Shown here in pieces: positions 31,582-41,655 of a DNA stretch of 64,000 nt. The notes beneath the pieces were generated by a model. The model was not told where the DNA came from. It worked only from the letters and a program-made list of their open reading frames with translations, and ran no database searches. The position numbers and the translations under genes were made by a program. Source of the stretch: Nonomuraea maritima (lineage in GTDB: Bacteria; Actinomycetota; Actinomycetes; Streptosporangiales; Streptosporangiaceae); contig NZ_FNFB01000011.1 in assembly GCF_900100395.1 (NCBI RefSeq), positions 1 through 64,000 on the forward strand. Direction: 5' to 3'. The number at the start of each line of letters is the position of its first letter. Positions within the stretch are counted from its first letter, which is position 1.

Positions 31582-33666
31582 ATGAGGGACAGCACCGAAC
31601 CCGCGATCGCCCGGGTGGACGTCGTGCGCGAGATGCTCCACGGCATCACACTCGAAGACCCCTACCGGTGGATGGAGACCGAAGGCGAGGAGTTCCACCA
31701 CTGGCTGGCTGGCCAGGCCGGGCACGCCCGCGAGCACCTGGACGCCCTGCCGCACCGCGCCGGCCTGCTGACCCGGATCCGCGAACTGGGCAGCGCGCTC
31801 ACGCAGTACCACGGCCTGGCGATGGCAGCCGACAAGGTCTTCGCCCTGGTGCGCGAGCCGGACGCCCGCGTGCCGGTGCTGACGGTGACCGAGTCCGACG
31901 AAGAGAGCAGGGTCTTGTTCGACCCCGACGTGGTGCCCGGCGACGGGCAAAACGTCATCGACTGGTACGTGCCCTCCCCCGACGGCCGCCACGTCGCCTG
32001 CGCCGTCTCCGACTCCGGGTCCGAGGACAGCTCCATCCACGTGATCGACGCCGACTCCGGTGCCCTCCTGGACACGATCCCTCCCACGACGCGTTTCGCC
32101 TTCCTGAGCTGGCTGGAGGACGGCCGGTCGTTCGTCTATCACCGCTACGCGGAGCAGCACCGCTTGGACAGCCGCTCCTTCCTGCATCGGCTCGGCGCCG
32201 ACCCGGCGCAGGACACGGTGGTGCTGGCCCGCGGCCTCAACCCCCACGTCGAGCTGACCCCGCGGGATCGGCCTTTCCTGGTGGTGCCGCCAAACGGCGA
32301 GTGGATGCTGGCGATCGTCTCCCACAGCGCGCTCAGCCCCTGGCCCTGGACCAGCGAGCAGCTGAGCGACTGCACGATATACGTGGCGCCGCGCGCCGGG
32401 CTGGCCGACCCGGCCGCCTGCCCGTGGCGGAAGGTCGCGGGCGCGGCCGACGGCGTAACCGCCTTCGCCACCAGCCACGACACCCTCTACCTGGTCTCGT
32501 ACCGGGACGCGCCGCGCTCCTGCGTGCTGGCCGTTCCGCTTGCCGCTCCCGATCTGTCCCGAGCCCGAGTGGTCGTACCCGCAGGTGAGCGGGTGGTGGA
32601 GTCGGTGCGGGTGGTGGGCGACCGGCTGCTGGTGCGCGATCTCGACGGTGGCGTCAGCCGGGTACGGCACGTGCCCCTGTCCGGCGGCGAGCCCGCCGAC
32701 CTCCCGATGCCGGTCGACGGCGCCATCGTGGAGTGGACCGCCCACCCGACGAGGCCCGAGGCCCTGCTGCTGGTGGCCGGCTGGACCGACGCGCCACGGC
32801 TCTACCGCTACGACGGCCAGTCCCTCCGGGACACCGGGCTGGCGCCCCGCTCACCGGTGCACTTCGGCGACGTGCACGTCCGTACTCTGCACATGCCCGC
32901 GCGGGACGGGACGCCGATCCCGCTCACCGTCATCCACCACAAGGACCTGGAGCTGGACGGCGACAACCCGGCCGTGCTCAGCGGCTACGGCTCCCACGGG
33001 ATGACCGACTGGCCGGAGTTCCGTCCCGAGATGCTCGCCTGGTACGAGCGTGGCGGTGTCTACGCCGTCGCGCACCTGCGCGGTGGCGGCGCCTACGGCC
33101 GGGAGTGGCACGAGGCCGGGCGCGGCGAGCGCAAGGAGGCCACCATCACGGACTTCATCGACTGCGCCGAGCATCTCGTCGCCCTCGGCTACACCCGTCC
33201 GGGGAGGCTGGCCGGGGAGGGCGTAAGCGCCGGCGGCATCCCCACCGGCGGCGCGTTGGTGCGCCGCCCCGATCTGTGGGCGGCCATGGCGATGCAGGCG
33301 CCGACGGTGAACGCCACGCGTAACGAGTTCACCGAGAGCGGGCCGGTCAACGTGCCGGAGTTCGGCAGCGTCACCACTGAGGAGGGCCTGCGTGCCCTGC
33401 GGATCATCGACGCCTACCTGCGGGTTCGGGACGGCGTGCCGTACCCGGCGGTGCTGCTGACCACCGGCCTGCGCGACGCGCGGGTGCCGCCGTGGCAGCC
33501 GGCCAAGCTGGCCGCCCGCCTGCAGGCGGCCACGGCCTCCGGCCGGCCGGTGCTGCTGCGCGTCGAGGAGCACGGCGGGCACGGCGCCGGCTCGACGCGG
33601 GACCAGGAGCAGGCACTGCTCGCCGATGTGCTGGCCTTCATCCTGCACGCGTCCGACAGATCATGA
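31582..33666 (+). CDS. Prolyl oligopeptidase (S9A-like serine peptidase)
   Basis: A 694-aa S9 peptidase that cuts short peptides after proline. The N-terminus has the S9A hallmark DPYRWME, residues about 90-400 form the propeller, and the C-terminal hydrolase domain carries nucleophile Ser549 (EGVSAGGI), acid in TGLRDARVPPWQP and His near 664 in EEHGGHG. The usual GxSxGG reads GVSAGG, acceptable. No signal peptide, so it is cytoplasmic. A TATGAT element ends 9 nt before the ATG. A strong terminator follows. Confidence 0.92.
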   Translation: MRDSTEPAIARVDVVREMLHGITLEDPYRWMETEGEEFHHWLAGQAGHAREHLDALPHRAGLLTRIRELGSALTQYHGLAMAADKVFALVREPDARVPVLTVTESDEESRVLFDPDVVPGDGQNVIDWYVPSPDGRHVACAVSDSGSEDSSIHVIDADSGALLDTIPPTTRFAFLSWLEDGRSFVYHRYAEQHRLDSRSFLHRLGADPAQDTVVLARGLNPHVELTPRDRPFLVVPPNGEWMLAIVSHSALSPWPWTSEQLSDCTIYVAPRAGLADPAACPWRKVAGAADGVTAFATSHDTLYLVSYRDAPRSCVLAVPLAAPDLSRARVVVPAGERVVESVRVVGDRLLVRDLDGGVSRVRHVPLSGGEPADLPMPVDGAIVEWTAHPTRPEALLLVAGWTDAPRLYRYDGQSLRDTGLAPRSPVHFGDVHVRTLHMPARDGTPIPLTVIHHKDLELDGDNPAVLSGYGSHGMTDWPEFRPEMLAWYERGGVYAVAHLRGGGAYGREWHEAGRGERKEATITDFIDCAEHLVALGYTRPGRLAGEGVSAGGIPTGGALVRRPDLWAAMAMQAPTVNATRNEFTESGPVNVPEFGSVTTEEGLRALRIIDAYLRVRDGVPYPAVLLTTGLRDARVPPWQPAKLAARLQAATASGRPVLLRVEEHGGHGAGSTRDQEQALLADVLAFILHASDRS

Positions 33667-33787
33667 TGACAACAAACATGTCGGGTACGGCACGCGCACG
33701 CCCCCTCAGCCACACCGCGGCCCGGTCGAGCCCAGGCTCTGATCACGGACCGTTGCTCCTGATCTCGGCCCCCAACGCCTCCAAAGA

Positions 33788-33831
33788 CCCCTGCTCCTGA
33801 TCACGTTCCCCTTCCTGATCAGGAGCAGGGG
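33788..33831 (+). terminator. Perfect 16-bp hairpin terminator
   Basis: CCCCTGCTCCTGATCA and TGATCAGGAGCAGGGG form a perfect stem around a 12-nt loop, 120 bp after the S9 peptidase stop. Nothing else is evident in this 343-bp gap apart from the helD promoter. Confidence 0.65.
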
Positions 33832-33922
33832 ACAGGACAGTGGGGCGGGAGGGTGACGCCGAATTCCGGCCTGGCTCGTCGAGAGGGCGTGGGGGCCGAA
33901 CCAGCGCTCAGTCGCGGAGGGT

Positions 33923-33952
33923 TTGCACGCGACGGGATGAGGGGAGTACTCT
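33923..33952 (+). promoter_or_regulatory. Promoter of helD
   Basis: TTGCAC (33923-33928) and TACTCT (33947-33952) with an 18-bp spacer make a reasonable housekeeping-type promoter about 60 bp before the start codon. Confidence 0.45.
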
Positions 33953-34009
33953 CTGACGCCCGCTATTTTCAGGGCTTTCACAGCACTCCCGACAGGAGTA
34001 TACCACGGC

Positions 34010-36289
34010 ATGTCGAATCGTCAAGATGGTCTGGCGGAAGCTCTTGACAGTGAGCAGCGCGCTGTGACGTGGTTCTACGGCTTGCTCGACGCCGCGCGGG
34101 AACGGACCGAGCGGTCCCTGCGCCAGGTGTACGCGGGCGGCGCGACGGCGACGAGCCGCCAGGCGCGGGTGGAGCGCGAGGTGACGGCGTCGGAGCGGGC
34201 GCGGCGGCTGGCGCAGCTCAACGCGGTCGAGCGAGGGCTGTGCTTCGGCCGCATCGACGACGCCACCGGCGCGAGCATGTACGTCGGCCGGATCGGGCTG
34301 CGCGACGACCGGCACGAGTCGGTGCTGATCGACTGGCGGGCGCCGGCGGCGCGGCCGTTCTACGTGGCCACGGCCACCGACCCCGGCGGGCTGGTACGGC
34401 GCCGCCACCTGCACCTGAAGGACCGTCAGGTGGTCGGCATCGACGACGAGGTGTTCGACCTGGAGGGCATGAGCGAGGGCGAGCGGCGCACGCTGGTCGG
34501 GGAGGCGGCGCTGCTGGCCGCGCTGCGCCGCGGCCGTACGGGACGAATGGGTGACGTGGTGGCCACCATCCAGACAGAACAGGATCGCGTGATCCGGGCC
34601 TCCCTCCAGGGCGCGCTGGTGGTGCAGGGCGGGCCGGGCACCGGCAAGACGGTGGCGGCGCTGCACCGGGCGGCGTACCTGCTCTACACCCACCGCGACA
34701 CCCTGGAGCGGCGCGGGGTGCTGGTGGTGGGGCCGAACCCGATGTTCCTGCGCTACATCAGCCAGGTGCTGCCGGCGCTGGGTGAGACGCAGGTGGTGAT
34801 GACCACGGTGGGGGAGATGTTCCCGGGCGTGCGGGCGGCCGCGACCGAGGCCCCGGCGACGGAGGCCGTCAAGGGCGACCTGCGGATGGCCGAGCTGGTG
34901 GCCGCGGCGGTGCGCGACCGTCAGCGCCTGCCCGACGGCGCCGAGCTGACGGTCGAGCTGGACGGGTTGCGGCTGCGCGTGCCGCGAGAGACGTGCCTGC
35001 GCCTGCGCGAGCGGGCGCGCGTGGTGCGGCTCCCGCACAACATGGCGCGCAAACTGTACGTCACCGAGCTGCTCAAGGAGCTGGCCAGGGCCGAGGCGCG
35101 GGCGCTGGAGGAGTCGCTGCACATCGACGAGCTCGACGTGGACGACCCGGAGCTGACCGAGCCGCTCGACCTGGAGGGCGACCTCGACGAGCTGGACCTG
35201 GAGCTGGCGTCGACGCGGCTGTGGGGCGAGCCGGCGGTGCGGCGCGCGGTCGACGAGCTGTGGCCGGAACTGACGCCGCGGCGGCTGGTCGCGGAGCTGC
35301 TGGCCGACCCCGAGACGCTGCGGGCGCTCGCGCCGGAGGGCCTGGCCTGGCAGGAGCTGGTGCGCCCGGCCGGCGCGCCGTGGACGGTGGGTGACGTGCC
35401 GCTGCTGGACGAGGCGGCCGAGTTGCTCGGCGAGGACGACTCGGCGCGCCGGGTGGCGGCCCGCCGCGCGGGCGAGGAGCAGGCGGAGTCGGAGCTGTAC
35501 GCGCGCGAGGTCCTGACGGTCACGGGAGTGGCCGAGCAGGGCGTCTTCGAACGCGCCGACGTGCTGGCCGAGCGGCACGCCGACGACGGGCCGGGCCTGA
35601 CCACGGCCGACAGGGCGGCGGCCGACCGGACATGGGCGTACGGACACGTGATCGTGGACGAGGCGCAGGAGCTGTCGCCGATGGCGTGGCGGATGGTGAT
35701 GCGGCGGGTGCCGGCCAGATCGCTGACCGTGGTGGGCGACCTGGCGCAGACGGGGTCGGCGGCGGGCGCGCGCTCGTGGGGCGAGGTGCTCGACCCGTAC
35801 GTGGGCGGGCGCCGCCGCGAGGAGCGGCTGCTGGTCAACTACCGTACGCCGGCGGAGATCATGCGGGTGGCGGCCGACGTGCTGCGGGCGTACGCGCCGG
35901 ACGAGGAGCCGCCCGTGTCGGTGCGTGAAGGCGGGGCGGAACCGCGCGCGGTGCGGATGCCGGTGCAGGAGCTGCCAGGACTGGTGGCGCGGGAGCTGGA
36001 GGAGATCGGGGAGGGGCGGCTCGGCGTGGTGACGCCCGACGGGCGGCACGCGGAGGTGGCCCGGCTGTTCCCGCGCGGCGACCTGGACGCGCCCGTGGTG
36101 GTGCTGACGGTGACGCAGGTCAAGGGCCTGGAGTTCGACGCGGTCGTGGTGGTGGACCCGGCGGGCATCCTGGCCCAGTCGGAGAAGGGTGGCCAGGATC
36201 TCTACGTGGCGGTGACGCGGGCGACGCGGCGGCTGACGGTGACGTACGAGGGCGACCTGCCGCCGGTGCTGTCCCGGCTGGCTCCCTGA
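34010..36289 (+). CDS. helD: HelD-family RNA polymerase recycling ATPase
   Basis: A 759-aa superfamily-1 helicase-like ATPase of the HelD type, which inserts arms into RNA polymerase and uses ATP to release stalled complexes. Relatives (HelR) protect polymerase from rifamycins. The N-terminal coiled coil (about 10-80) leads into the family block RLAQLNAVERGLCFGRID. Walker A GGPGTGKT is at 207-214, Walker B VIVDEAQE at about 547, and C-terminal motifs LLVNYRTP, VTQVKGLEFDAV and LYVAVTRATRRL follow. I cannot tell the general from the rifamycin-responsive type by motif alone. Confidence 0.88.
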   Translation: MSNRQDGLAEALDSEQRAVTWFYGLLDAARERTERSLRQVYAGGATATSRQARVEREVTASERARRLAQLNAVERGLCFGRIDDATGASMYVGRIGLRDDRHESVLIDWRAPAARPFYVATATDPGGLVRRRHLHLKDRQVVGIDDEVFDLEGMSEGERRTLVGEAALLAALRRGRTGRMGDVVATIQTEQDRVIRASLQGALVVQGGPGTGKTVAALHRAAYLLYTHRDTLERRGVLVVGPNPMFLRYISQVLPALGETQVVMTTVGEMFPGVRAAATEAPATEAVKGDLRMAELVAAAVRDRQRLPDGAELTVELDGLRLRVPRETCLRLRERARVVRLPHNMARKLYVTELLKELARAEARALEESLHIDELDVDDPELTEPLDLEGDLDELDLELASTRLWGEPAVRRAVDELWPELTPRRLVAELLADPETLRALAPEGLAWQELVRPAGAPWTVGDVPLLDEAAELLGEDDSARRVAARRAGEEQAESELYAREVLTVTGVAEQGVFERADVLAERHADDGPGLTTADRAAADRTWAYGHVIVDEAQELSPMAWRMVMRRVPARSLTVVGDLAQTGSAAGARSWGEVLDPYVGGRRREERLLVNYRTPAEIMRVAADVLRAYAPDEEPPVSVREGGAEPRAVRMPVQELPGLVARELEEIGEGRLGVVTPDGRHAEVARLFPRGDLDAPVVVLTVTQVKGLEFDAVVVVDPAGILAQSEKGGQDLYVAVTRATRRLTVTYEGDLPPVLSRLAP

Positions 36290-36344
36290 TCGCGGACGTA
36301 CGGGCGCGCGGCTGCCCGGCCCCGCCGGGCGACGTGCCCGGCGG

Positions 36345-36380
36345 ACGGGGCGGAGGCGCCCACCGGCGCCTCCGCCCCGT
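36345..36380. terminator. Bidirectional hairpin terminator
   Basis: A perfect 16-bp stem ACGGGGCGGAGGCGCC / GGCGCCTCCGCCCCGT with a CACC loop lies between convergent helD and the alcohol dehydrogenase gene. Confidence 0.75.
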
Positions 36381-36394
36381 GGCTGGTCAGCCGC

Positions 36395-37435
36395 TTACAG
36401 GGTCGCGGTGTCGATGACGAAGCGGTAGCGCACGTCGCTCGACATCACACGCTCGTACGCCTCGTTGATCTGGTCGGCCGAGATGAGCTCGGTCTCCGGC
36501 GCGACGCCGCGCTCGGCGCAGAAGTCGAGCATCTCCTGGGTCTCGGCGATGCCGCCGATGCTGGAACCCGCGTAGGAGCGGCGGTTGCCGAACAGCGTGA
36601 ACATCGTGACGGGCAGCGGCTCGGGCGGCGCGCCGACGTTGACCATCGTGCCGTCCAGGCGCAGCAGCCGCAGGTACGCGTCCACGTCGAGGGGCGCGCT
36701 CACGGTGTTGATGATGAGGTCGAAGTGGTTCGCGAGCTTCTCGAACGTGGTGGCGTCGTCGGTCGAGAAGTACTCCTTCGCGCCGTAGGCGAGGCCGTCG
36801 TCCTGCTTGGCGAGCGTGCGCGACAGCACCGTGACCTCGGCGCCCATGGCGGCGGCGATCTTGACGGCCATGTGTCCGAGGCCGCCCATCCCGACGACCG
36901 CGACGCGCTTGCCCGGGCCGGCGTTCCAGTGCGCCAGCGGCGAGTACGTGGTGATGCCCGCGCAGAGCAGCGGGGCCGCGGCCTCGTACGGGATGGCCTC
37001 GGGGACGCGCAGGACGAAGTCCTGGTCCACGACGATGTGGGTGGAGTAGCCGCCCTGGGTGATGGTGCCGTCGCGGTCCACGCCGGCGTAGGTGCCGACG
37101 TTGCCGTTGAGGCAGTACTGCTCCAGGCCGGCGCGGCAGTTCTCGCACTCACGGCAGGAGTTGACCATGCAGCCGACGCCGACGCGGTCGCCGGCCTGGT
37201 ACGTGGTGACGTCGGAACCGACCTCGACGACCTCACCGACGATCTCGTGGCCGACCACCTGCGGGTAGGTGATCGGACCCCACTCACCGCGGACGGTGTG
37301 GATGTCGGAGTGGCAGATGCCGGCGTAGCGAATGGCGATCAGGACGTCCTTCGGACCGACGTCCCGGCGCTCGATCGTGGCCGGCACGAGAGGTTCGGTC
37401 GCGGACGTCGCCGCATAGGCCTTGACAGTAGGCAA
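36395..37435 (-). CDS. Zinc-dependent NAD(P) alcohol dehydrogenase (cinnamyl/YahK type)
   Basis: A 346-aa medium-chain dehydrogenase reducing aldehydes. Catalytic zinc ligands are Cys41 (AGICHSD), His63 (VGHEIVG) and a Cys in LLCAGIT; structural zinc cysteines are 94, 97, 100 and 108. The Rossmann motif is [12 protein letters not shown]. It matches the NADPH-preferring YahK/cinnamyl alcohol dehydrogenase group. The start codon is TTG at 37435, chosen because AAAGGAAA sits just upstream and the protein begins PTVKAYAA as relatives do. The 379-bp upstream gap holds one ATCTAC-N3-GTAAAG motif copy and no gene that I can support. Confidence 0.92.
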   Translation of the reverse strand: MPTVKAYAATSATEPLVPATIERRDVGPKDVLIAIRYAGICHSDIHTVRGEWGPITYPQVVGHEIVGEVVEVGSDVTTYQAGDRVGVGCMVNSCRECENCRAGLEQYCLNGNVGTYAGVDRDGTITQGGYSTHIVVDQDFVLRVPEAIPYEAAAPLLCAGITTYSPLAHWNAGPGKRVAVVGMGGLGHMAVKIAAAMGAEVTVLSRTLAKQDDGLAYGAKEYFSTDDATTFEKLANHFDLIINTVSAPLDVDAYLRLLRLDGTMVNVGAPPEPLPVTMFTLFGNRRSYAGSSIGGIAETQEMLDFCAERGVAPETELISADQINEAYERVMSSDVRYRFVIDTATL

Positions 37436-37738
37436 TGGCTTTCCTTTTGAACTAGTGCGCAGGTGGTGTGGAAGCTCGACCGCCTTTGCGCCGATGCCCG
37501 CGCCGTCCCAGGGGCGTCAGCGAGCAGCGGCAGCGGGGGCGTGGGGCCCGCGAAGGCCCGTGTCGGTTCCCGTGGCCGGTTGAAGACTCCGGTCTGGCGA
37601 CAGCGGAGTCGCGCCGCGCGTTCGAGTAACCGCAAGCTGCGTCGGTTCAGGCCGGGCGGGCGACAGTCATGACGCCGTTCACCAGAATACTGGCGACATT
37701 CGTGACTCCGACGGACGGGGTCGCTGCGGAACGTGTTG

Positions 37739-37753
37739 ATCTACAAAGTAAAG
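37739..37753. promoter_or_regulatory. ATCTACNNNGTAAAG motif, copy B
   Basis: ATCTACAAAGTAAAG lies between the MarR stop (62 bp away) and the alcohol dehydrogenase start (about 300 bp away). See copies at 25054 and 49321. Confidence 0.5.
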
Positions 37754-37814
37754 GCGGCGGGCAGCTGCGGTTCCACCGCAGCACACGCACAACACCGGCA
37801 GCGAAGGGAAGGGT

Positions 37815-38273
37815 TCAGTCGTCGTCGCGGGCGAGTTTCTCGGCCACGGACCGCACGGTGCGGGTGACGTGGTCGAGGGCGCGCAGCGTCTCGGTGTCGA
37901 GGTGGTCCATAATGCGTCGGTAGTGCTCGATGCCGGTGTTGTTGATCTCTTCGATCAGGGCGGTCCCGGCGGGGGTGAGTTCGACGCGGCGGACGCGGCG
38001 GTCGTGCGGGTCCTCGTGCCGGCTGGCCAGGCCCTGGGCGACGAGGCGGTCGACGATGCCGGTGACGGTGCCGAGGCCGGCTCCGAGGTCGTGGGCGAGG
38101 TCCTGGCCGGAGGCCGAGCCGTGCACCGACAGGATCACGAGGGCCTTGAGCTGTCTCATGGTGAGGTTGGAGCGGAACAGGGGCGACTGATGGCGCGCGA
38201 GCAGCCGCCCCAGGCCGCGCTGCGTCTCGGTGATCCGGAGGATCAGCTCTTCGCGTTCGTGGTTCACGCTCAC
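37815..38273 (-). CDS. MarR family transcriptional regulator
   Basis: A 152-aa MarR repressor. The winged helix covers about 38-105, with LTMRQLKALVILSVHGSASGQDLAHDLG and the wing DPHDRRVRRVELTPAG. It is divergent from the RND exporter, 99 bp away, and most likely represses it and itself. A CCTGA-N8-TCAGG palindrome sits in the shared promoter. MarR regulators of exporters typically respond to phenolic or drug ligands. Confidence 0.9.
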   Translation of the reverse strand: MSVNHEREELILRITETQRGLGRLLARHQSPLFRSNLTMRQLKALVILSVHGSASGQDLAHDLGAGLGTVTGIVDRLVAQGLASRHEDPHDRRVRRVELTPAGTALIEEINNTGIEHYRRIMDHLDTETLRALDHVTRTVRSVAEKLARDDD

Positions 38274-38282
38274 CTCTCGCTT

Positions 38283-38300
38283 CCTGAGAAGGTTATCAGG
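38283..38300. promoter_or_regulatory. MarR-type palindrome in divergent promoter
   Basis: CCTGA (38283-38287) and TCAGG (38296-38300) are exact inverted arms 8 bp apart. A repeated TGAGGCG follows at 38327 and 38349-region positions. Binding by the adjacent MarR is inference. Confidence 0.4.
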
Positions 38301-38372
38301 ATTACTTGAGGCGTCTAAATATTCGTATGAGGCGAAGTGTTAGTCTTGGGCGAACTCTTTGGAGGGCCCCCT

Positions 38373-41300
38373 ATGACCGCACTTGCCAGGTTGAGCCTGG
38401 TCAACCGCACCCTTGTGATCCTGGTGGCGGTGGTGCTCTGCGCGTTCGGCGCGTTCACGATCCCGCAGTTGAACCAGCAGTTGCTGCCATCGTTGTCGTT
38501 CCCTGGCGCGTTCGTGATCGCGCCGTATCCGGGAGCCTCGCCTGAGATCGTCGAGGAGCAGGTCACCCAGCCGATCGAGGACTCGTTCAAGGGTCTGGAC
38601 GGCATGGAGCAGATGACGTCGACCTCCCGCGAGGGCATGGCGCAGATCCAGGTGGCCTTCGAGTACGGCACCGACATCGAGGCGTCGCTGAACAAGATGC
38701 AGCAGGCGGTCAGCCGGGTGCGGCTGCCGGACGGCGTCGACCCGCAGGTGACCGCGGGCAGCACCGACGACCTGCCGGTGATGGTGCTGGCGGTGGGCGA
38801 CGGCGGCGACGAGCGGGCGATGGCCGACAAGCTGCGCCGCATCGCGGTGCCGGAGCTGCAGAGCGTCGAGGGAGTGCGCGAGGCGACGATCACGGGCACC
38901 CGTGACGAGGTCGTCACGATCGAGCCGGACGCCGGGAAGATGCTGCGGGCCGGGGTGTCGGCGGCGCAGATCCCCGAGGTGCTGAAGGCGAACGGAACGC
39001 CGATCCCGGCGGGTTCGCTGACCTCGAACGACCGGACGCTCACCGTGCAGGTGGGGTCGCGGGTCGACACGCTGACCAAGCTCAAGAACCTCTACCTGAC
39101 GCCGGCCGCGCCGGCGCAGGCGGTCCCTCAGCAGGGCCGGCCCACGGCAGGCCAGCCGGGCCAGCCGGTCCAGCCGGGCGGGCTGCCGCCGAAGCCGCCG
39201 AAGCCGGTCAAGCTGGGTGACGTCGCGAAGATCACGCGTGGGTTCGCCGACGCGTCGGCGATCACGCGTACGGACGGGCAGAGCAGTCTCGGTGTGTCGG
39301 TGACGATGGTGCCGGGCGGCAACGCGGTGGCGATCTCGCACGCGATCACCGAGAAGCTGGGCGACCTGACGAAGGCGCTGGGCGACTCCTCGGAAACGGC
39401 GGTGTCGAAGGTGTTCGACCAGGCGCCGTACGTGGAGCAGTCGATCGAGAGCCTGACCACCGAGGGCGCGCTCGGGCTGGTGTTCGCCGTTCTGGTGATC
39501 CTGGTGTTCCTGTTGTCGGTGCGTTCGACGCTGGTGACGGCGGTGTCGATCCCGCTGTCGGTGGTGATCGCGCTGCTGGTGCTGTGGGCGGGCGACTACT
39601 CGCTCAACATGCTGACGCTGGGCGCGTTGACGATCGCGGTCGGCCGGGTCGTGGACGACTCGATCGTGGTGCTGGAGAACATCAAGCGGCATCTGGCCTA
39701 CGGAGAGGCGAAGCTGCAGGCGATCCTGGCGGCCGTGCGGGAGGTGTCGGGCGCGGTCACCGCCTCGACGCTGACGACGGTGGCGGTGTTCCTGCCGATC
39801 GCCGTGGTGGGCGGCATGGTGGGCGAGCTGTTCAGCCCGTTCGCGGTGACGGTGACGGTGGCGTTGCTGGCTTCGCTGGTGGTGTCGCTGACGGTGGTGC
39901 CGGTGCTGGCGTACTGGTTCCTGAAGGCGCCGGATCTGACGCCGGAGCAGGCGCGGGCGCAGCGGGAGGAGGCCGAGGCCAGGGAGCTGCGGTCGCCGTT
40001 GCAGCGGGCGTACCTGCCGGTGCTGCGGTTCGCGACGCGGTTCAAGCTGGTGACGGTGCTGATCGGGGTGGCGGTGTTCGTCGCCACGATGGGCCTCACG
40101 GGGAGCCTGCAGACGAACTTCCTGGACGCGTCAGGGCAGAACACGCTGTCGCTGTCGCAGCGGATGCCGGTCGGCACGGATCTGAGGACGACCGACGCGG
40201 CCGCGAAGAAGGTCGAGAAGGTGCTGTCCGGTCTGGACAGCGTCGAGACGTACCAGGTGAACGTGGGCGGCGGGAACGCGCTGCGCGGCGGTGGCGGCGG
40301 CGCGGACCGTGCGTCGTACTCGGTGACGTTGAAGGAGGACGCCGACGCCGTCAAGGCCGAGCAGGAGCTGCGTGAGCAGATCGAGGGCCTGTCGGGGGTC
40401 GGCGAGGTCACGGTGGGCGGGGCCGGCGGCGCCGGTTTCGCGAGCGACTCGATCGAGGTGATCGTGCAGGCGCCGGACGTCGAGGCGCTGCGGTCGGCGA
40501 CCGAGTCGGTGAAGTCCGCGATGGGCGAGGTCGCCGGGCTGCGCGATGTGTCGTCGAACCTGGAGGCGAGCGCGCCTCGGGTGGAGGTCGCGGTCGACCG
40601 CGAGAAGGCGGCTGAGCGTGGGCTGTCGGAGGCGCAGGTGGGCCAGGCGGTGGCGCAGGCCTTCCGTGGCGCGCCGCTGGGGCAGATCACGCTGGACGGC
40701 AGGACGAGTGATCTGGTGCTGCGCAGTGCGAGCGCGCCGGAGGACATCGACGCGATCGAGGATCTGAAGCTGCCGACGGCCGGTGGTCTGGTGTCGCTGT
40801 CGTCGGTGGCGAAGGTGCGTCAGGTGGACGGGCCGACGCAGGTGACGCGGATCGACGGTGAGCGTTCTGCGACGGTGTCGGCCAAGGCGGACGCCTCCGA
40901 CCTGGGCGCGGTGACCCAGGAGCTGCGGACGAAGCTGGACGGGTTGTCGCTGGACGCGGGGGCGACGTACAGGATCGGTGGTGCGTCGGCCGATCAGGAG
41001 CAGGCGTTCTCGGATCTGGGGCTGGCGATGCTGGCGGCGATCGCGATCGTGTTCCTGATCATGGTGGCGACGTTCCACAGTTTCGTGCAGCCGTTGATCC
41101 TGTTGGTGTCGATCCCGTTCGCGGCGACGGGTGCGATCGGGTTGCTGGTGGTCACGGACACGGCGCTGGGTGTGCCGGCGTTGATCGGCATGCTGATGCT
41201 GATCGGCATCGTGGTGACGAACGCGATCGTGCTGATCGACCTGATCAACCAGTACCGCGAGCAGGGGATGGGCGTGGTCGAGGCGGTCATCGAGGGTGGC

Positions 41301-41597
41301 CGGCGACGGCTGCGGCCGATCCTGATGACGGCGGTGGCGACGATCTGCGCGCTGACGCCGATGGCGTTGGGTGTGACGGGTTCTGGCGGGTTCATCTCGC
41401 AGCCGCTGGCGATCGTGGTGATCGGTGGTCTGATCTCGTCGACGGTGCTGACGCTGGTGCTGGTGCCGACGCTGGTGGTGGCGGTGACGCCGAAGCGGGA
41501 CCGGGGGCCGCGTACGGCTGCGCCGGTGGGCCGGGAGCCTGCGGGCGTTCCGGCCGAGGGCTCGGCCCGGGAGGACCTGGCCGGCCGCCCGGCGTGA
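38373..41597 (+). CDS. RND family efflux transporter (HAE1-like)
   Basis: A 1074-aa proton-driven RND pump of the AcrB/SwrC type. It has an N-terminal helix (about 10-28), a first large porter loop with PYPGASPEIVEEQVTQPIE, a block of helices 2-6 (about 375-540) including GRVVDDSIVVLENI with the paired Asp residues used in proton relay, a second porter loop and a C-terminal helix block (about 885-1050). The first loop carries a Pro/Gln/Gly-rich insert (about 250-285: APAQAVPQQGRPT). No membrane-fusion protein or outer channel adjoins, as usual in monoderm bacteria. The start has a GGAGGG site. Confidence 0.92.
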   Translation: MTALARLSLVNRTLVILVAVVLCAFGAFTIPQLNQQLLPSLSFPGAFVIAPYPGASPEIVEEQVTQPIEDSFKGLDGMEQMTSTSREGMAQIQVAFEYGTDIEASLNKMQQAVSRVRLPDGVDPQVTAGSTDDLPVMVLAVGDGGDERAMADKLRRIAVPELQSVEGVREATITGTRDEVVTIEPDAGKMLRAGVSAAQIPEVLKANGTPIPAGSLTSNDRTLTVQVGSRVDTLTKLKNLYLTPAAPAQAVPQQGRPTAGQPGQPVQPGGLPPKPPKPVKLGDVAKITRGFADASAITRTDGQSSLGVSVTMVPGGNAVAISHAITEKLGDLTKALGDSSETAVSKVFDQAPYVEQSIESLTTEGALGLVFAVLVILVFLLSVRSTLVTAVSIPLSVVIALLVLWAGDYSLNMLTLGALTIAVGRVVDDSIVVLENIKRHLAYGEAKLQAILAAVREVSGAVTASTLTTVAVFLPIAVVGGMVGELFSPFAVTVTVALLASLVVSLTVVPVLAYWFLKAPDLTPEQARAQREEAEARELRSPLQRAYLPVLRFATRFKLVTVLIGVAVFVATMGLTGSLQTNFLDASGQNTLSLSQRMPVGTDLRTTDAAAKKVEKVLSGLDSVETYQVNVGGGNALRGGGGGADRASYSVTLKEDADAVKAEQELREQIEGLSGVGEVTVGGAGGAGFASDSIEVIVQAPDVEALRSATESVKSAMGEVAGLRDVSSNLEASAPRVEVAVDREKAAERGLSEAQVGQAVAQAFRGAPLGQITLDGRTSDLVLRSASAPEDIDAIEDLKLPTAGGLVSLSSVAKVRQVDGPTQVTRIDGERSATVSAKADASDLGAVTQELRTKLDGLSLDAGATYRIGGASADQEQAFSDLGLAMLAAIAIVFLIMVATFHSFVQPLILLVSIPFAATGAIGLLVVTDTALGVPALIGMLMLIGIVVTNAIVLIDLINQYREQGMGVVEAVIEGGRRRLRPILMTAVATICALTPMALGVTGSGGFISQPLAIVVIGGLISSTVLTLVLVPTLVVAVTPKRDRGPRTAAPVGREPAGVPAEGSAREDLAGRPA

Positions 41598-41615
41598 CGT
41601 CGCAGGCGTGATGGT

Positions 41616-41651
41616 CCGCCCGGTGGGGTCGAGAGCGACCCCACCGGGCGG
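41616..41651 (+). terminator. Perfect 16-bp hairpin terminator after RND gene
   Basis: CCGCCCGGTGGGGTCG / CGACCCCACCGGGCGG with an AGAG loop, then TTTC, 19 bp after the stop codon. Confidence 0.8.
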
Positions 41652-41655
41652 TTTC

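Noticed and set aside
33908-36049. 713-codon minus-strand open frame
   Set aside because: Antisense shadow of helD with no recognisable domain.
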